From contig OX457036.1 of assembly GCA_949752735.1 (NCBI GenBank), positions 4,223,624 through 4,287,623 on the forward strand: 64,000 nt of DNA, in the 5' to 3' direction. How positions within the stretch are numbered: the first letter of the stretch is position 1; each line of letters opens with the position of its first letter. Below, one piece after another: positions 54,251-63,663 of this stretch. Position numbers and translations under genes: made by a program. Below the pieces are notes generated by a model. The model was not told where the DNA came from, made no database searches, and saw only the letters and a program-made list of their open reading frames with translations. Source of the stretch: Lumbricus terrestris (lineage: Eukaryota > Annelida > Clitellata > Crassiclitellata > Lumbricidae).

Positions 54251-54596
54251 CAGTGGCTTGCAACCTTTTTTACTTTAGGGCCACTTTTTCTAAGATGGAA
54301 GACACGATTACCACTTTTTATTAGTTGAAGGACATTAGTGGCCACAAGGCTGACATTTAATTAAATAAAAGTATATGAAATTGTTTTAATTGAATCAAAA
54401 CAGAATATTTCTTTATTTAAAAACGTCTTAATAACAGAATTTTTAATAGAAAATAACTATGTGCTTTATGCTGTCCGAATTATTCATTTTCTCGTATTCT
54501 TTTGTTGATTCTTTTGAGAGATGGAGGGCCATTTTTTAGGCTTAGCGGGTCGCTTTTGGGGCGCGGACAACGGCTTGGAAACCACTGGGTTTTAGA
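54251..54596. mobile_element. hAT-like MITE
   Basis: Ends CAGTGGCTTGCAACC and GGCTTGGAAACCACTG, with internal TAGGGCCACTTTT and GGCCATTTTTTAGG. The flanking 8-mers do not match, so support comes from the ends only. Confidence 0.55.
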
Positions 54597-54708
54597 TTTC
54601 TTATAATAACAAACTCTTTCCTTCCTATGAAGCGACTCAAGAAGAACCACGGTACAATTAACCATCACAACAGAAATTACACAATATATAGCGATAGATG
54701 ATGACTAT

Positions 54709-54725
54709 TGAAAGGGTGTCTAACG
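54709..54725 (+). promoter_or_regulatory. GGTGT unit 34
   Basis: TGAAAGGGTGTCTAACG, with ACAATATATAG at 54681-54691, about 30 nt upstream. Confidence 0.62.
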
Positions 54726-54957
54726 AGGACATGATATTAGGTAATTCTATTGTTCTATTTCATATTAAACGTTGGCTATTTTGTGGTCAATAATTCATCA
54801 TCGTCGTCGTTCATTATAATCTTGTTCTTTTGTTTTACAAAATAGACATTGGTAATTAATTGCAAAGTAAATGCATTCATTGAACAACAGAGGATCTGAC
54901 GAAAAAGAAGGATTTGACTAGGAATGTTATCCGGAGGAAGGAAATCAAGTGTTCTAA

Positions 54958-55120
54958 TCTAATCTAATCTAATCTAATCTAGTAAAACATCTGTAAAGCG
55001 CTTCTCACAGCGGAGCTATTCACCGTCACAGGCCCTTGAAAAGATTAATTTTTTCTAGCAGCGAAAAGACGCAGATGAATGTCCTACAAGAATCCTGCCA
55101 CGAATTTCAGAAGGCGTTAC
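54958..55120 (-). mobile_element. LINE 3' tail, minus strand
   Basis: (TCTAA)n, then GTAAAGCGCTTCTCACAGC and ATCCTGCCACGAATTTCAG: the complement of the L4 3' end at about 50830-50990. Confidence 0.75.
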
Positions 55121-55131
55121 ATTAAAAAAAT

Positions 55132-55132
55132 A

Positions 55133-55210
<78 letters not shown>

Positions 55211-55216
55211 TATTAA
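55132..55216. repeat. (ATT)n microsatellite
   Basis: About 80 bp of TTA trinucleotide, almost uninterrupted. Confidence 0.9.
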
Positions 55217-55704
55217 ATTGAGATGCAATAATGCGTCGGATGCAGCAAATCAGGTCACGGACAACTTTGACACATTTGAAATAAAATTGTCCTATACTGT
55301 ATTAATATAATTTTCGTTCAACGGATGGCTTAACGTTTTAATATCCATTCTCATGATGTTAGCCATCCTTACAACTCGTTCTAACCAGATCATCCTGGAT
55401 CTTCTTAATTTCGACCATCTCTTTCAAAAGTCCAATCAGATTGCATAAAGTGGGCGAGTAAATGGGGAGGCGCGATTTTGAACACTGCATCATAAGAACA
55501 GAAGCGCTTCCAGTGGATTCTGTGATAGATGATTTCATTATAATTTTTTTATAAAGCTTTCACGCATGACAGGAATTAACGACAAGAAAATTCTGACTGC
55601 ATGTCTGTTACGTAAGCGACCATTTCCAGGGAATTATAGTAAGACGACTGAGTCAACCAAACTGCTACATAACCTAGCTTAATAAATGAGGATGCGAGAG
55701 TCAA
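55217..55704. other. Non-coding stretch, no gene seen
   Basis: No recognised feature. Confidence 0.3.
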
Positions 55705-55727
55705 TTTATATAATGCTTTAGATACTA

Positions 55728-55744
55728 TTTAAAGGTATGTAAGG
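55728..55744 (+). promoter_or_regulatory. GGTGT unit 35 (variant)
   Basis: TTTAAAGGTATGTAAGG, with TTTATATAATG at 55705-55715, 28 nt upstream. Confidence 0.6.
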
Positions 55745-55904
55745 AGTTTAATTTCATTAGCATAGGCCCTATATATATTTTCATAATGTAACCAAATCGT
55801 ATAGCGCGGCCTGGACGGTCCTCTCCATATGGCATATAATTTCATCAGTTTTGCTGTCAGCTCTTTACTTCTCTCTGTCGCTGTGTGTCCCTCTCTTTCT
55901 ATCT

Positions 55905-55933
55905 CTGTCTGTCTATCTGTCTATCTGTTTGTT

Positions 55934-56004
<71 letters not shown>

Positions 56005-56006
56005 AA
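55905..56006. repeat. (CTGT)n microsatellite
   Basis: CTGT tetranucleotide of about 100 bp in a CT-rich context. CLSVCLSV open frames are artefacts. Confidence 0.9.
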
Positions 56007-56091
56007 GTCTGTCTCTCTGCCATATTCTGGCTACTGCATCATTAAAATGCTGGTTGTCAAACAGCGCTGTCAATAGCTTGGAACACTTCAG

Positions 56092-56107
56092 TTGTACACC
56101 TTTAAAA
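56092..56107 (-). promoter_or_regulatory. GGTGT unit 36
   Basis: Minus-strand TTTTAAAGGTGTACAAC, with TACATATG (complement of 56122-56129) about 30 nt upstream. Confidence 0.5.
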
Positions 56108-56450
56108 TGAGATTGAAATGTCATATGTAAAATTGAATTACTTAATTGACAAGTACTCGCGTTGTCATCTGTTATCCTGAGTCTCTCCATTGCACCATTT
56201 ATCCTTCTCCTGTGGCTCAGCTGCCATTATAATGAATGTGGACAAAACCCATGGACCCCGAGGTTCAAAGGGCTTCCGAACATTTTAAGAAAATTTCACA
56301 CGCTTTTCCGTGACTCTGCCGTTTACGACCATTGTAGTCTGTAGGCAAGAGAAGCATCAAGATGCGATACAAAAGATCACAGACATTGGTTACGTATGTG
56401 TGATGTATGTGTATAGGACTTTAGGGGTCACTTTATGTTTCGAAGTAAGC

Positions 56451-57501
56451 TTAACCCTCATCCGCACGAGGGGGGGTCTGGCCAGACCCCCCTCCATATA
56501 TTTGCTGCATAACTTTTTTAGGAGTGATATTTTCTCAGATTGCTTTTAGGACTTTGTTCCTATATTAATTAGCTACAATTAGCACATTTAAACGACCAAA
56601 TCGATTTAGTGATATGGAAGTTATGAAGATAATACTAGCCGAGATTACAATGATGACAGTTTGGATAGTGAGAGCAACAATAAAGAATGTGGATATGAAG
56701 AGATGCCAATGCATAAAGAACAACATTCAGATGTTTCTTATGTTGAAGACAATGTTGAAATTGAAGATGTTGATAAACACGATGATGAGACTGGACCTGA
56801 TAGTGAAGATAATGATGACGAAATTGTCTATACTATTGAAGCCGAGAGCCTAAATACAAGTAAAGATCCGCATAATTTTTAGCAGACAAAAGCAATGCCA
56901 AGAGGACGTGCTATGTTGCACAATGTAGTAAAAGAATATGCTGAATAAAATAATACGGATACATTGAGAATATTCAAGATAGTTTTGACAGTTTTATAAC
57001 AGCCGAGATGAAAGACATCATCATTCGACATACAAACCCGAAAGCAACAGCTAACGGACTAGGCCTATGTATGATAAGCTTACATGTTTACATTTTAGGT
57101 TTAGTCCTATTCCATTATTTGTTATAGATATTTTCTAGAAAACAGTCATGTTGACTCTGATCATAAGAGCATTCAGTACTAATTTTACTAAAATTATGGT
57201 TTCTTTATTTTAATTTTCAAGTTGTATAGATAGACAACTATTGCGACAATGAACATGTATGACAAACCGTGACAATTAATGTAACTAAACATTTAATTTC
57301 AATTTCATCATAAAACTTATTTATATTGCATAAAGAGACTGATACATTGTTGTTTTGAGTTGCTCTGATATCATCTTACAAAATTGGCACATAAAAATTA
57401 CTATTTCCTATGAAAAACCCACATCAAAACGGGGGGTCTGGCCAGACCCCCCCCCCTTGTTCAAATTAAGTTGCATTTTAGCTTGTGCGGATGAGGGTTA
57501 A
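56451..57501 (+). mobile_element. piggyBac-like element, family B copy B3 (no insert)
   Basis: TTAA at 56451-56454 and 57498-57501. Same ends and acidic frame as B1/B2 but more diverged, with the frame disrupted after about 73 codons. It lacks the telomere-like insert: a single CATTCGAC stands at 57022-57029. Confidence 0.9.
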
Positions 57502-58541
57502 ATGACCCACGAACAATCAGTTGTGCACGAAGCTAAGTTCATCTAGTACCCACCATATACAATCAAAGTTGAGATGCGAAAAGAAAGACTCAGAGTGGAC
57601 CTTGCAGAACAAGTACAGCGAAAAAGAGAGCTCGTTGCAAAGCGAGGGTCAGCAGCCGATATGGAACGGTTCCACTTGGTGGCAGTATCATGGACGGAGT
57701 TTATCAGGGGTTGGGGGGCTAGGCCCCCAAGAAGACCCAGATTCATTTTTTACCGTGTAAATGGTATCTTTTGCCGGGCTTAGCCCCCCACGCATAGGTG
57801 AATCACGTCCTAAGAGTTTGGGGGACCAAAATAATCACGTCCTAAAAGTTGGGGGACCATAATAAAGTTAGGGGACCACTCAAAAGTTGGGGGACGCGTC
57901 CCGTGGGTCCCATAGGACGGTTGCGCCTATGCCCCCACGAAGGCTTTAGCCCCTCCAAGAACGGAGACCAAACTCCGCCCTTTGGGCAGTATGGTGAAAA
58001 GGGGCGATGAGCTGAGTGAGTGATGAGCCATGCAGTGTACTCAGGTTACTCAGGGCACGGTAGAAGCAGAACAAGACCCAACATGTACACATTGTACAGA
58101 CAGAAAACGAGCGATACGTCACATTGTTGTTTCCGTATATTTGTGCTAGAGTAGGCTACTGTAGGCTTCAAGTCAGTCCAAAGCAGCACAGAAATGTTCA
58201 AACTCAAACATAAACAGCATAAAAAAGGCTTAATAAACTTTGAGCAATTTCATTCATCAAGGGTTGAGGTCTCATTACACATCGGTACATGAAATTATTG
58301 CCCGGCAAAATTGGCCCGACTTATTATTGTGCATCACGGTACGCAGGTCTAGACTAATGGTTATTACCATGTCAGAAATCGACTTTAAGTCGGAAGTTGG
58401 TGGTTTTTCTGCCAAGTCGGGTCAAATCGCTTTGGTTCTTGAGACCAGTGCCGGAGGAGAAGGATTCAAGGTTTATCGACAGCTTATGACAACATCGGCG
58501 GCTACCGTCCATATAGCATAGCTTTGGGAAATTAAAAAGTC
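57502..58541. other. Non-coding stretch with G/C-run repeats
   Basis: GGGGGGCTAGGCCCCCAAG at 57713 and CTTAGCCCCCCACGC at 57779, with GTTGGGGGACC repeated at about 57850-57900, suggest an unclassified repeat. No gene seen; open frames lack motifs. Confidence 0.4.
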
Positions 58542-58566
58542 GTATATATTGCGCCGCTAAAACATA

Positions 58567-58582
58567 CTTAAAGGTGTCTTTG
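58567..58582 (+). promoter_or_regulatory. GGTGT unit 37
   Basis: CTTAAAGGTGTCTTTG, with GTATATATTG at 58542-58551, 29-31 nt upstream. Confidence 0.6.
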
Positions 58583-59035
58583 AGGTGTGTTAAATGAACG
58601 AATGGTACGTGATTTTAGCAACTTATTATGACAACAACTGTCTTTGAAGACCATATAAATTTTTGGGCTTAAGTGACCGCCTACGATTCCGATGTTATTC
58701 AGGCAAGCGTAAACTTGTAAACTGGCCGTTTTGTCATAGAATAACTCGTTTAAAGTCTAAGGTACATTACAACTGCCCATTCAGAATTTTCTACAGTTAG
58801 ATTTAAATAATTTATGTTTGTTTGTGAATACTGCTGCAGCACATTGTATAATTTTTCTGACGGATCATCTTATCGAATAAACATTATTAACTGAATCGCA
58901 ATTGCTGTTAAACACTGAATATTAGTGAGTCTGGGAAATGCTGGTTTGTTGACTTTAAATGTTGTATATTGGACTCAAGGAATTCTGTGCTTTACTCCAC
59001 AATGTCTGCATAAATTTGCACTGCAATCTTTGATT

Positions 59036-59124
59036 TGGATGGATCCGATTTGACCAGGGTCTATGACTACAGAGGCCGTTACCCTGGACAGAAATTTGCT
59101 CGGCATATTACAGCACTTAGGAGC
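59036..59124 (+). repeat. r2 block, copy h
   Basis: Near-consensus r2, preceded by GGAT repeats. One loop change (CTATGACTAC). 108 nt upstream of unit 38. Confidence 0.8.
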
Positions 59125-59231
59125 AAGGTACTTTCATACGACGACTAATATTTATTGGAATATAAAAGTGGCTGGTCGTTGTGGAAGAAAAAAACCACCG
59201 TATTACGCCTTATATATAATCTATAACCATG

Positions 59232-59251
59232 TTTTAACGGTGTATAAATGG
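59232..59251 (+). promoter_or_regulatory. GGTGT unit 38 with r2 upstream
   Basis: TTTTAACGGTGTATAAATGG, with TTATATATAAT at 59210-59220, 28 nt before the GG. Confidence 0.62.
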
Positions 59252-59410
59252 TCAGATGGATACCTACGCCAAAATGCGGAGAGCCATTAATTTTGTCAAT
59301 AAAAAGTCATCAGATTTTTTCTGGCGAAGATCACTGACAATTTTGCAATATTGGCCATGAGATGAATTAAACGTTGAAGAATTGAAATGATATAAGAAAT
59401 ATCGTATCCA

Positions 59411-59425
59411 CTCGTACACCTTTAT
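59411..59425 (-). promoter_or_regulatory. GGTGT unit 39
   Basis: Minus-strand ATAAAGGTGTACGAG, with AATACATAGC (complement of 59441-59450) about 30 nt upstream. Confidence 0.48.
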
Positions 59426-59689
59426 ATCACTGAATACGACGCTATGTATTCGATGTTTCTTATAAAATTTTGGTTCACTTATCAGACCGTAATTGACTAT
59501 TTTAATTGTTGCAAAACGTCACACTGTCAAATAAACAAATATTACTGTAAATTATATGTTATTTTATTTTGCAAATTAGACGTAAGTGAATGAGTCGTGA
59601 TGGAACTATGCTGTAAAAATTATTTTCATGGGGCATTCATCCTTTCTACTCATCGTATTATGATTAAACTCTAACCCAAAGGTTCATAT

Positions 59690-59940
59690 GGGTCTTGCCC
59701 CCAAAATATCTGACTAATGTTATACTTCGTCCTCACTCAGCTTCCTTCCACCGCCCACTTCGTTCATCCAACAGACTTGACCTCTGGAACTGCTATGCCT
59801 CAGTCTCGATCATTTGTTTCAATTTATCTTTCTCTTTTGAAGGATCTTTCATCTTCTGTTCGCTCTACACTTCTATCTGGCGGTCCCTCCTCTGCTTTGC
59901 CTCTTCTTAAAACCTGCTTCTTCTCACGGGGCCTATACCT
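59690..59940 (+). mobile_element. LINE ORF2 C-terminal fragment (L7)
   Basis: PPKYLTNVILRPHSASFHRP then, frameshifted, SRSFVSIYLSLLKDLSS and SALPLLKTCFFSRG. Abuts the repeat at 59940. Confidence 0.7.
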
Positions 59941-60210
59941 ACGTCCTACGCCATAAGATATAGTATGAGAATGTTATTCATTTCGGCCTGCGTTAAAGGT
60001 ACGCAACCAACGAGGAAGAAGCAGCGAGTCAGAGTATAATAATTAGTATTCTTTGTAGCAACCAGTGGCTAGCAACATCTTATGGCTGCCATCGCTATTC
60101 TGCCGTGCTATGCAAAAAGACCGTAACTCAGTTTTTGTGTTTTACAGTTAGCACCTGTTTTGCAACCTGACGATTATATTTCATCATATCCAGAAGCAAG
60201 GAAACCCTAT
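59940..60210 (-). repeat. Repeat shared with 16190-16431 (inverted)
   Basis: From GTCCTACGCCATAAGATATA to TATTTCATCATATCCAGAAG. A more diverged relative (CGTTAAAGATATGCAACG..., CTAGTGGCTAGCGACATC) follows at about 60320-60500. Confidence 0.6.
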
Positions 60211-60221
60211 CTGTATAATTA

Positions 60222-60292
60222 CCCTGAAAAGGTAAAACACAGTAACTGGTAAGCTATTACAGTCATTGTTACTGTGTTTTACCTTTTCAGGG
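60222..60292. repeat. Perfect 25-bp inverted repeat
   Basis: Left arm 60222-60246 (CCCTGAAAAGGTAAAACACA then GTAAC) and right arm 60268-60292 are perfectly complementary, with a 21-nt loop. It could be a small MITE or a hairpin RNA source. No target duplication is obvious. Confidence 0.85.
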
Positions 60293-60626
60293 CAGCCTGA
60301 GATTAATTAATTATTATTATTATAGTCCTACAACATAGACTAGAGGCCTATTACGGGAGTGCTAGCTATTGCGTTAAAGATATGCAACGAACGACGAAGA
60401 AGAAGCGGGTTGTAGGATTATAAATAGCAGTCTTAGTAGTAACTAGTGGCTAGCGACATCTAGTGGCTTCCAACGCTATTATCAACGACCTTAGATTAAG
60501 GAACTGTAAAGGTACAAAGTTTCGACAATTGGATGGCAGATTTCGATCGATTGCGTTACTACTGAGAATCATGTCATTACGATGCTGGTATTTGCTGCTT
60601 TATATTTATAAATTTATCTTCTTATA

Positions 60627-60645
60627 GAAGAAGGTGTGTAATCCA
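60627..60645 (+). promoter_or_regulatory. GGTGT unit 40 followed by a 15-bp hairpin
   Basis: AGAAGAAGGTGTGTAATCC is an exact core match. TATATTTATAAATTTA (60601-60616) covers the TATA position. A strong stem-loop begins 8 nt after the motif. Confidence 0.65.
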
Positions 60646-60652
60646 GTGCACG

Positions 60653-60702
60653 TTATCTTCTACATAGTTGTTACAAAAGCATTTGCTCTATGTAGAAGGT
60701 AA
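60653..60702 (+). ncRNA. Candidate hairpin RNA downstream of unit 40
   Basis: Arms TTATCTTCTACATAG (60653-60667) and CTATGTAGAAGGTAA (60688-60702) pair over all 15 positions (14 Watson-Crick, one G-U), with a 20-nt loop. The 5' arm begins 20 nt after the GG of the motif. The stem is short for a canonical microRNA precursor. The RNA is an inference. Confidence 0.4.
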
Positions 60703-60893
60703 TGAATGTGTACTTAATTGCATGGACGCCCATATAAATGTTTGCAGGAGGGCAAAAGACGAAGGTCATTGGTCACAGCTAATATTTTTTGCAGCAAGAG
60801 GTTGAAAATGCAGTGCAGAGAATTAAGAACATGCGTGGGTATAGTGGTTTCCTAATGCAAACTTCTCAGTTTCACTTTTCATTTTTAATATGA

Positions 60894-60990
60894 TTACACT
60901 GTGTCCCAATAAATCGAGACCCCTTTTTATAATGTGAATAAAACAGGCAAATCTTAATCGATTTTCAAAATTTCAGTGGGACACAGTGTA
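60894..60990. mobile_element. 97-bp mariner-type MITE
   Basis: TA-flanked. Ends CACTGTGTCCCA and TGGGACACAGTG form a perfect 12-bp inverted repeat. Non-coding. Confidence 0.82.
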
Positions 60991-61089
60991 GTTTTTAACG
61001 CGAATTCTTTTGACTAGCACTACCAGAGTACGTTCAGTTGTGCAGCTTCAAGAATTCCTATTCGTACCAAGTTAGCGTTTTATGAGTTG

Positions 61090-61198
61090 TTGCGTAAGTT
61101 TAAAGATTCTGTGTGATAAGAAAGATCATCAAAGTCGCCCCCATATTGCATTAAAGATTGGGACTGGCGCTGTTAGAGTACGAGCAGCGGCAGAGTTT
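61090..61198 (+). repeat. r1 block, copy d
   Basis: Diverged r1: GTAAGTTTAAAGATTCTGTG, GATAAGAAAGATCATCAAAG, GATTGGGACTGGCGCTG, GCGGCAGAGTTTT. A MITE inserted at 61217 separates it from unit 41. Confidence 0.7.
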
Positions 61199-61216
61199 TC
61201 CCTATCAAGCCACGAG

Positions 61217-61437
61217 CAGTGGCAGCGACAGGAGGGTGTAGGGAAGCCGGGTCCCCCCCTCCCTGAAAAGACCATCCGGTTCTTTTTGACATGTAAAACT
61301 GAAGTTTTGGCGGATGAAAATGGAAGATTTCGACCGGATGACTAAAAAAAGGTGTCAGAAATTTTGGCAGATAAAAAATTAAATTTCCTCCGCGAGGATT
61401 CAGCCCTCCTAAAACTTAAATCCGGGTGCCGCCACTG
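61217..61437. mobile_element. hAT MITE, 221 bp
   Basis: Ends CAGTGGCAGCGACAGG and CCGGGTGCCGCCACTG. Duplication GCCACGAG/GCCACGAA, 7 of 8 (61209-61216, 61438-61445). The interior resembles the element at 33.8-34.1 kb. Confidence 0.82.
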
Positions 61438-61586
61438 GCCACGAACCTTATGAAGACGAATGAGAGGCGAATTGCAATAATCAAATCGAGAACATACAAC
61501 ATTCATCCAATTTAGTTTTCGTTTGATTAATACTCGTTTTATTCCGGTTTCGATTGCTGCAACTTTTTTTTCGTTTGCTTTCGTTA

Positions 61587-61602
61587 ATGAAGGTGTCTAA
61601 TG
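61587..61602 (+). promoter_or_regulatory. GGTGT unit 41
   Basis: ATGAAGGTGTCTAATG is an exact core match. No clear TATA. Copy d of r1 is about 170 nt upstream once the MITE and its duplication are removed. Confidence 0.52.
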
Positions 61603-62143
61603 TTTCTTAATTGCCTTTTTCTAGTTTCAGTTGACGAAAACAACAGTACAGATGACCAATCAGCCGAATTTCCATCCGAAATATTACGTCTCCATACTCT
61701 CAGTCTCTCAATGATAACAGTGATAGTATCAACGGCCCACTAACACACCTTCAAAAACGTTCTAAATTCCAATATTTTATAATTGAAATTCTTGGTATTA
61801 TAAGAACATTCCATTAATTGAAAGGTAGTATGTTAGTAGTTGAACTTTTCGTCTAGTTTTCTGTCCCAACAGCAGGCTTATGATCATGGTCATTCCTTAC
61901 GAAGCTGGTCGCGTCCTTAAGATTCCGATAATTATTCATCTGCCATTATCTAGTACAGCATCATCTGTCGCGTTCATTATCTTGTTTGCATTATCCTTAA
62001 ATTTTCTTACTTTCGAATCTTCTTGCAGCGTGTGTCAATTCCACTTTTTTCGTCGCTCAATTATCAGGTTTCTTTCTTCTCAAGTCATTCCTAACACTTC
62101 TGCAACTTTTCGTCTGTCAACATAACCAATTAGCAAATCCCGT
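61603..62143. other. Non-coding stretch, no gene seen
   Basis: The 81-codon open frame at 61880-62125 has no recognisable motif. Confidence 0.35.
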
Positions 62144-62170
62144 TAATATATTTAATTAAGTAATAGCGAT

Positions 62171-62186
62171 CTGAAGGTGTGTAATC
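62171..62186 (+). promoter_or_regulatory. GGTGT unit 42
   Basis: CTGAAGGTGTGTAATC is an exact match. TAATATATTTAA at 62144-62155 lies about 30 nt upstream. 60-100 nt downstream, GTCGTC and GACGAC flank CTGTGACATCAATGGCCGTT, nearly the same as at 3937-3985 (minus). Confidence 0.65.
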
Positions 62187-62404
62187 AAACGCAAAGAAAG
62201 ACAGGATGCAAACAGTGATAAGACTTATTAATATTCAGAAGTTTAACGTCGTCCTGTGACATCAATGGCCGTTGACGACAAAACAGAAAATTAAAAAAAT
62301 GCATTAAAGATAAATTTCTAGCATACAACAAAAGCTGACAAAAGTGATTCAACAAAGTTTATTGTCATCATCAACTGCTTCTACGACTACAGCCGATGCA
62401 AAGT

Positions 62405-62940
62405 GAGATTTAAAGGAGAGGTGGGAGAATGTGACAGGAGTACGACAAGGATGTGTATTATCACCATTGATTTTCGCCTTGGTTGTGGATTTGGCGATGC
62501 CGGGCTGAGGTAGCCTAGGTGAATGAGCAAGGTTGACTTATCTCGACTTTGCAATTAGCAAATCCCTTTAATATATACTTATTTAATAGCGATTTAAAGG
62601 TGTGTAATTCAGATATGTATTATGATAAGGAATTATGATATTGTCCTGTTTAGACGATACATGGAGATGCATGGAAGGACTTATATCCAAAACGCAAGCC
62701 GAGGCGACAAAAATACAACTTGCCATTAACCAAGAGAAGACAAAGATCATGAAGTTTGGAAGATAGAATGAGGATGATAGGATTGTGATCGACGGCAGAG
62801 CGATGAAAATAGTGGACTCTTTCTGCTACCTAGGCAGCCAAATGGCAGTAGATAGTAGCTGTGACAGGAAAGCAAAGATGCGCATAGGGAAGGCAAACTC
62901 TGTTTTGGGAGGCTTTATAAAGTTATGACAATCTCATCTT
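62405..62940 (+). pseudogene. LINE reverse transcriptase fragment split by a GGTGT unit
   Basis: VTGVRQGCVLSPLIFALVVD (palm region), then ARLTYLDFA stops at 62551-62553. After about 81 inserted bases the similarity resumes with DIVLFRR. Later come INQEKTKIMKFG and DSFCYLGSQMAVDSSC. The inserted piece contains unit 43. The active-site FADD box is exactly what the insertion breaks. Confidence 0.78.
62593..62610 (+). promoter_or_regulatory. GGTGT unit 43, inside a LINE
   Basis: TTTAAAGGTGTGTAATTC is an exact match. AATATATAC at 62570-62578 lies 29 nt upstream. From AATTAGCAAATCCC to GGTGTGTAAT it is homologous to the unit at 62171. Confidence 0.68.
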
Positions 62941-63648
62941 GACCCGTGCATTTGATACTAGGCAAACCTGAATTGATTGCTATAAGAATTATTGCTAAAG
63001 CTTCCTGTAATACTCAGCCCTTTTATCGTCAACTGAACTTCCTAAGATAGCCCAAATTAATGCAGACAGGTACAATGATACTCTGCACATGTACAATAAA
63101 TTATTATGACAAAAACTTCTTCCACATGCATTCTCATCCTATTTCAGGGAACTATTCGTGTCGCCACGACTCTCACCCAATTGAAATTCAAATTCGTGCA
63201 GACAAAATGAATAATTAAAACAAACGAGATTATCAAGCACAGTTTAATTCTATTTATTTTGAGTTAAGTGGCAGATATCCCAATAAACCGCCATTGAATC
63301 TCTTTTTTCCTTACCTGTCACCATGTTATAGCAATGAACACGGTTTTCGGTTGGCTATTATAGTACATGCATGCACCATTATCAGCATCACTTCCATCGT
63401 TTGGCCTGTTGTTCCTTAACATACGCAGCAACGCACTGTGAATCATCATAATAATTGCCAACCACCATTAATCTCTGCGTGTACTGATTCTGAGTGTATC
63501 AGTGTCTGTCCACTTTTGTTCACGAGATCAATTATACGCAAAATGTTGAATTGAATTGCAATTAAATTTGATAAACGAAGAAACTAATCGACACCTATTC
63601 CAATTACGTTCCGTGTTTTACTACTTTATAGCAGTGATGAATCGCGTC
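62941..63648. other. Non-coding stretch, no gene seen
   Basis: No recognised feature. Confidence 0.35.
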
Positions 63649-63663
63649 ATAAAGGTGTCTAAC
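63649..63663 (+). promoter_or_regulatory. GGTGT unit 44
   Basis: ATAAAGGTGTCTAACTGGG is an exact match. TTTATAG at 63625-63631 lies 28 nt before the GG. GGATGGATC and GTTTAACGACAG follow within 40 nt. Confidence 0.68.

Noticed and set aside
55829..56190. CLSVCLSV and DRQTDRQT open frames
   Set aside because: Translation of (CTGT)n on both strands.
6231..59124. Spliced-leader RNA genes
   Set aside because: No conserved short exon followed by a good donor, and the r2 spacer is only a weak Sm-site match. Not excluded, but not supported.
276..63663. GGTGT units as T-box protein sites (AGGTGTGA-like)
   Set aside because: Only the AGGTGT part agrees; the conserved TAA(G) after it and the fixed TATA spacing are not explained by T-box binding. 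Kept only as an alternative.
276..63663. GGTGT units as 5' splice sites (AAG|GTGTNTAAG)
   Set aside because: The bases after GT do not fit U1 or U12 donor consensus, and no exons or acceptors are visible.
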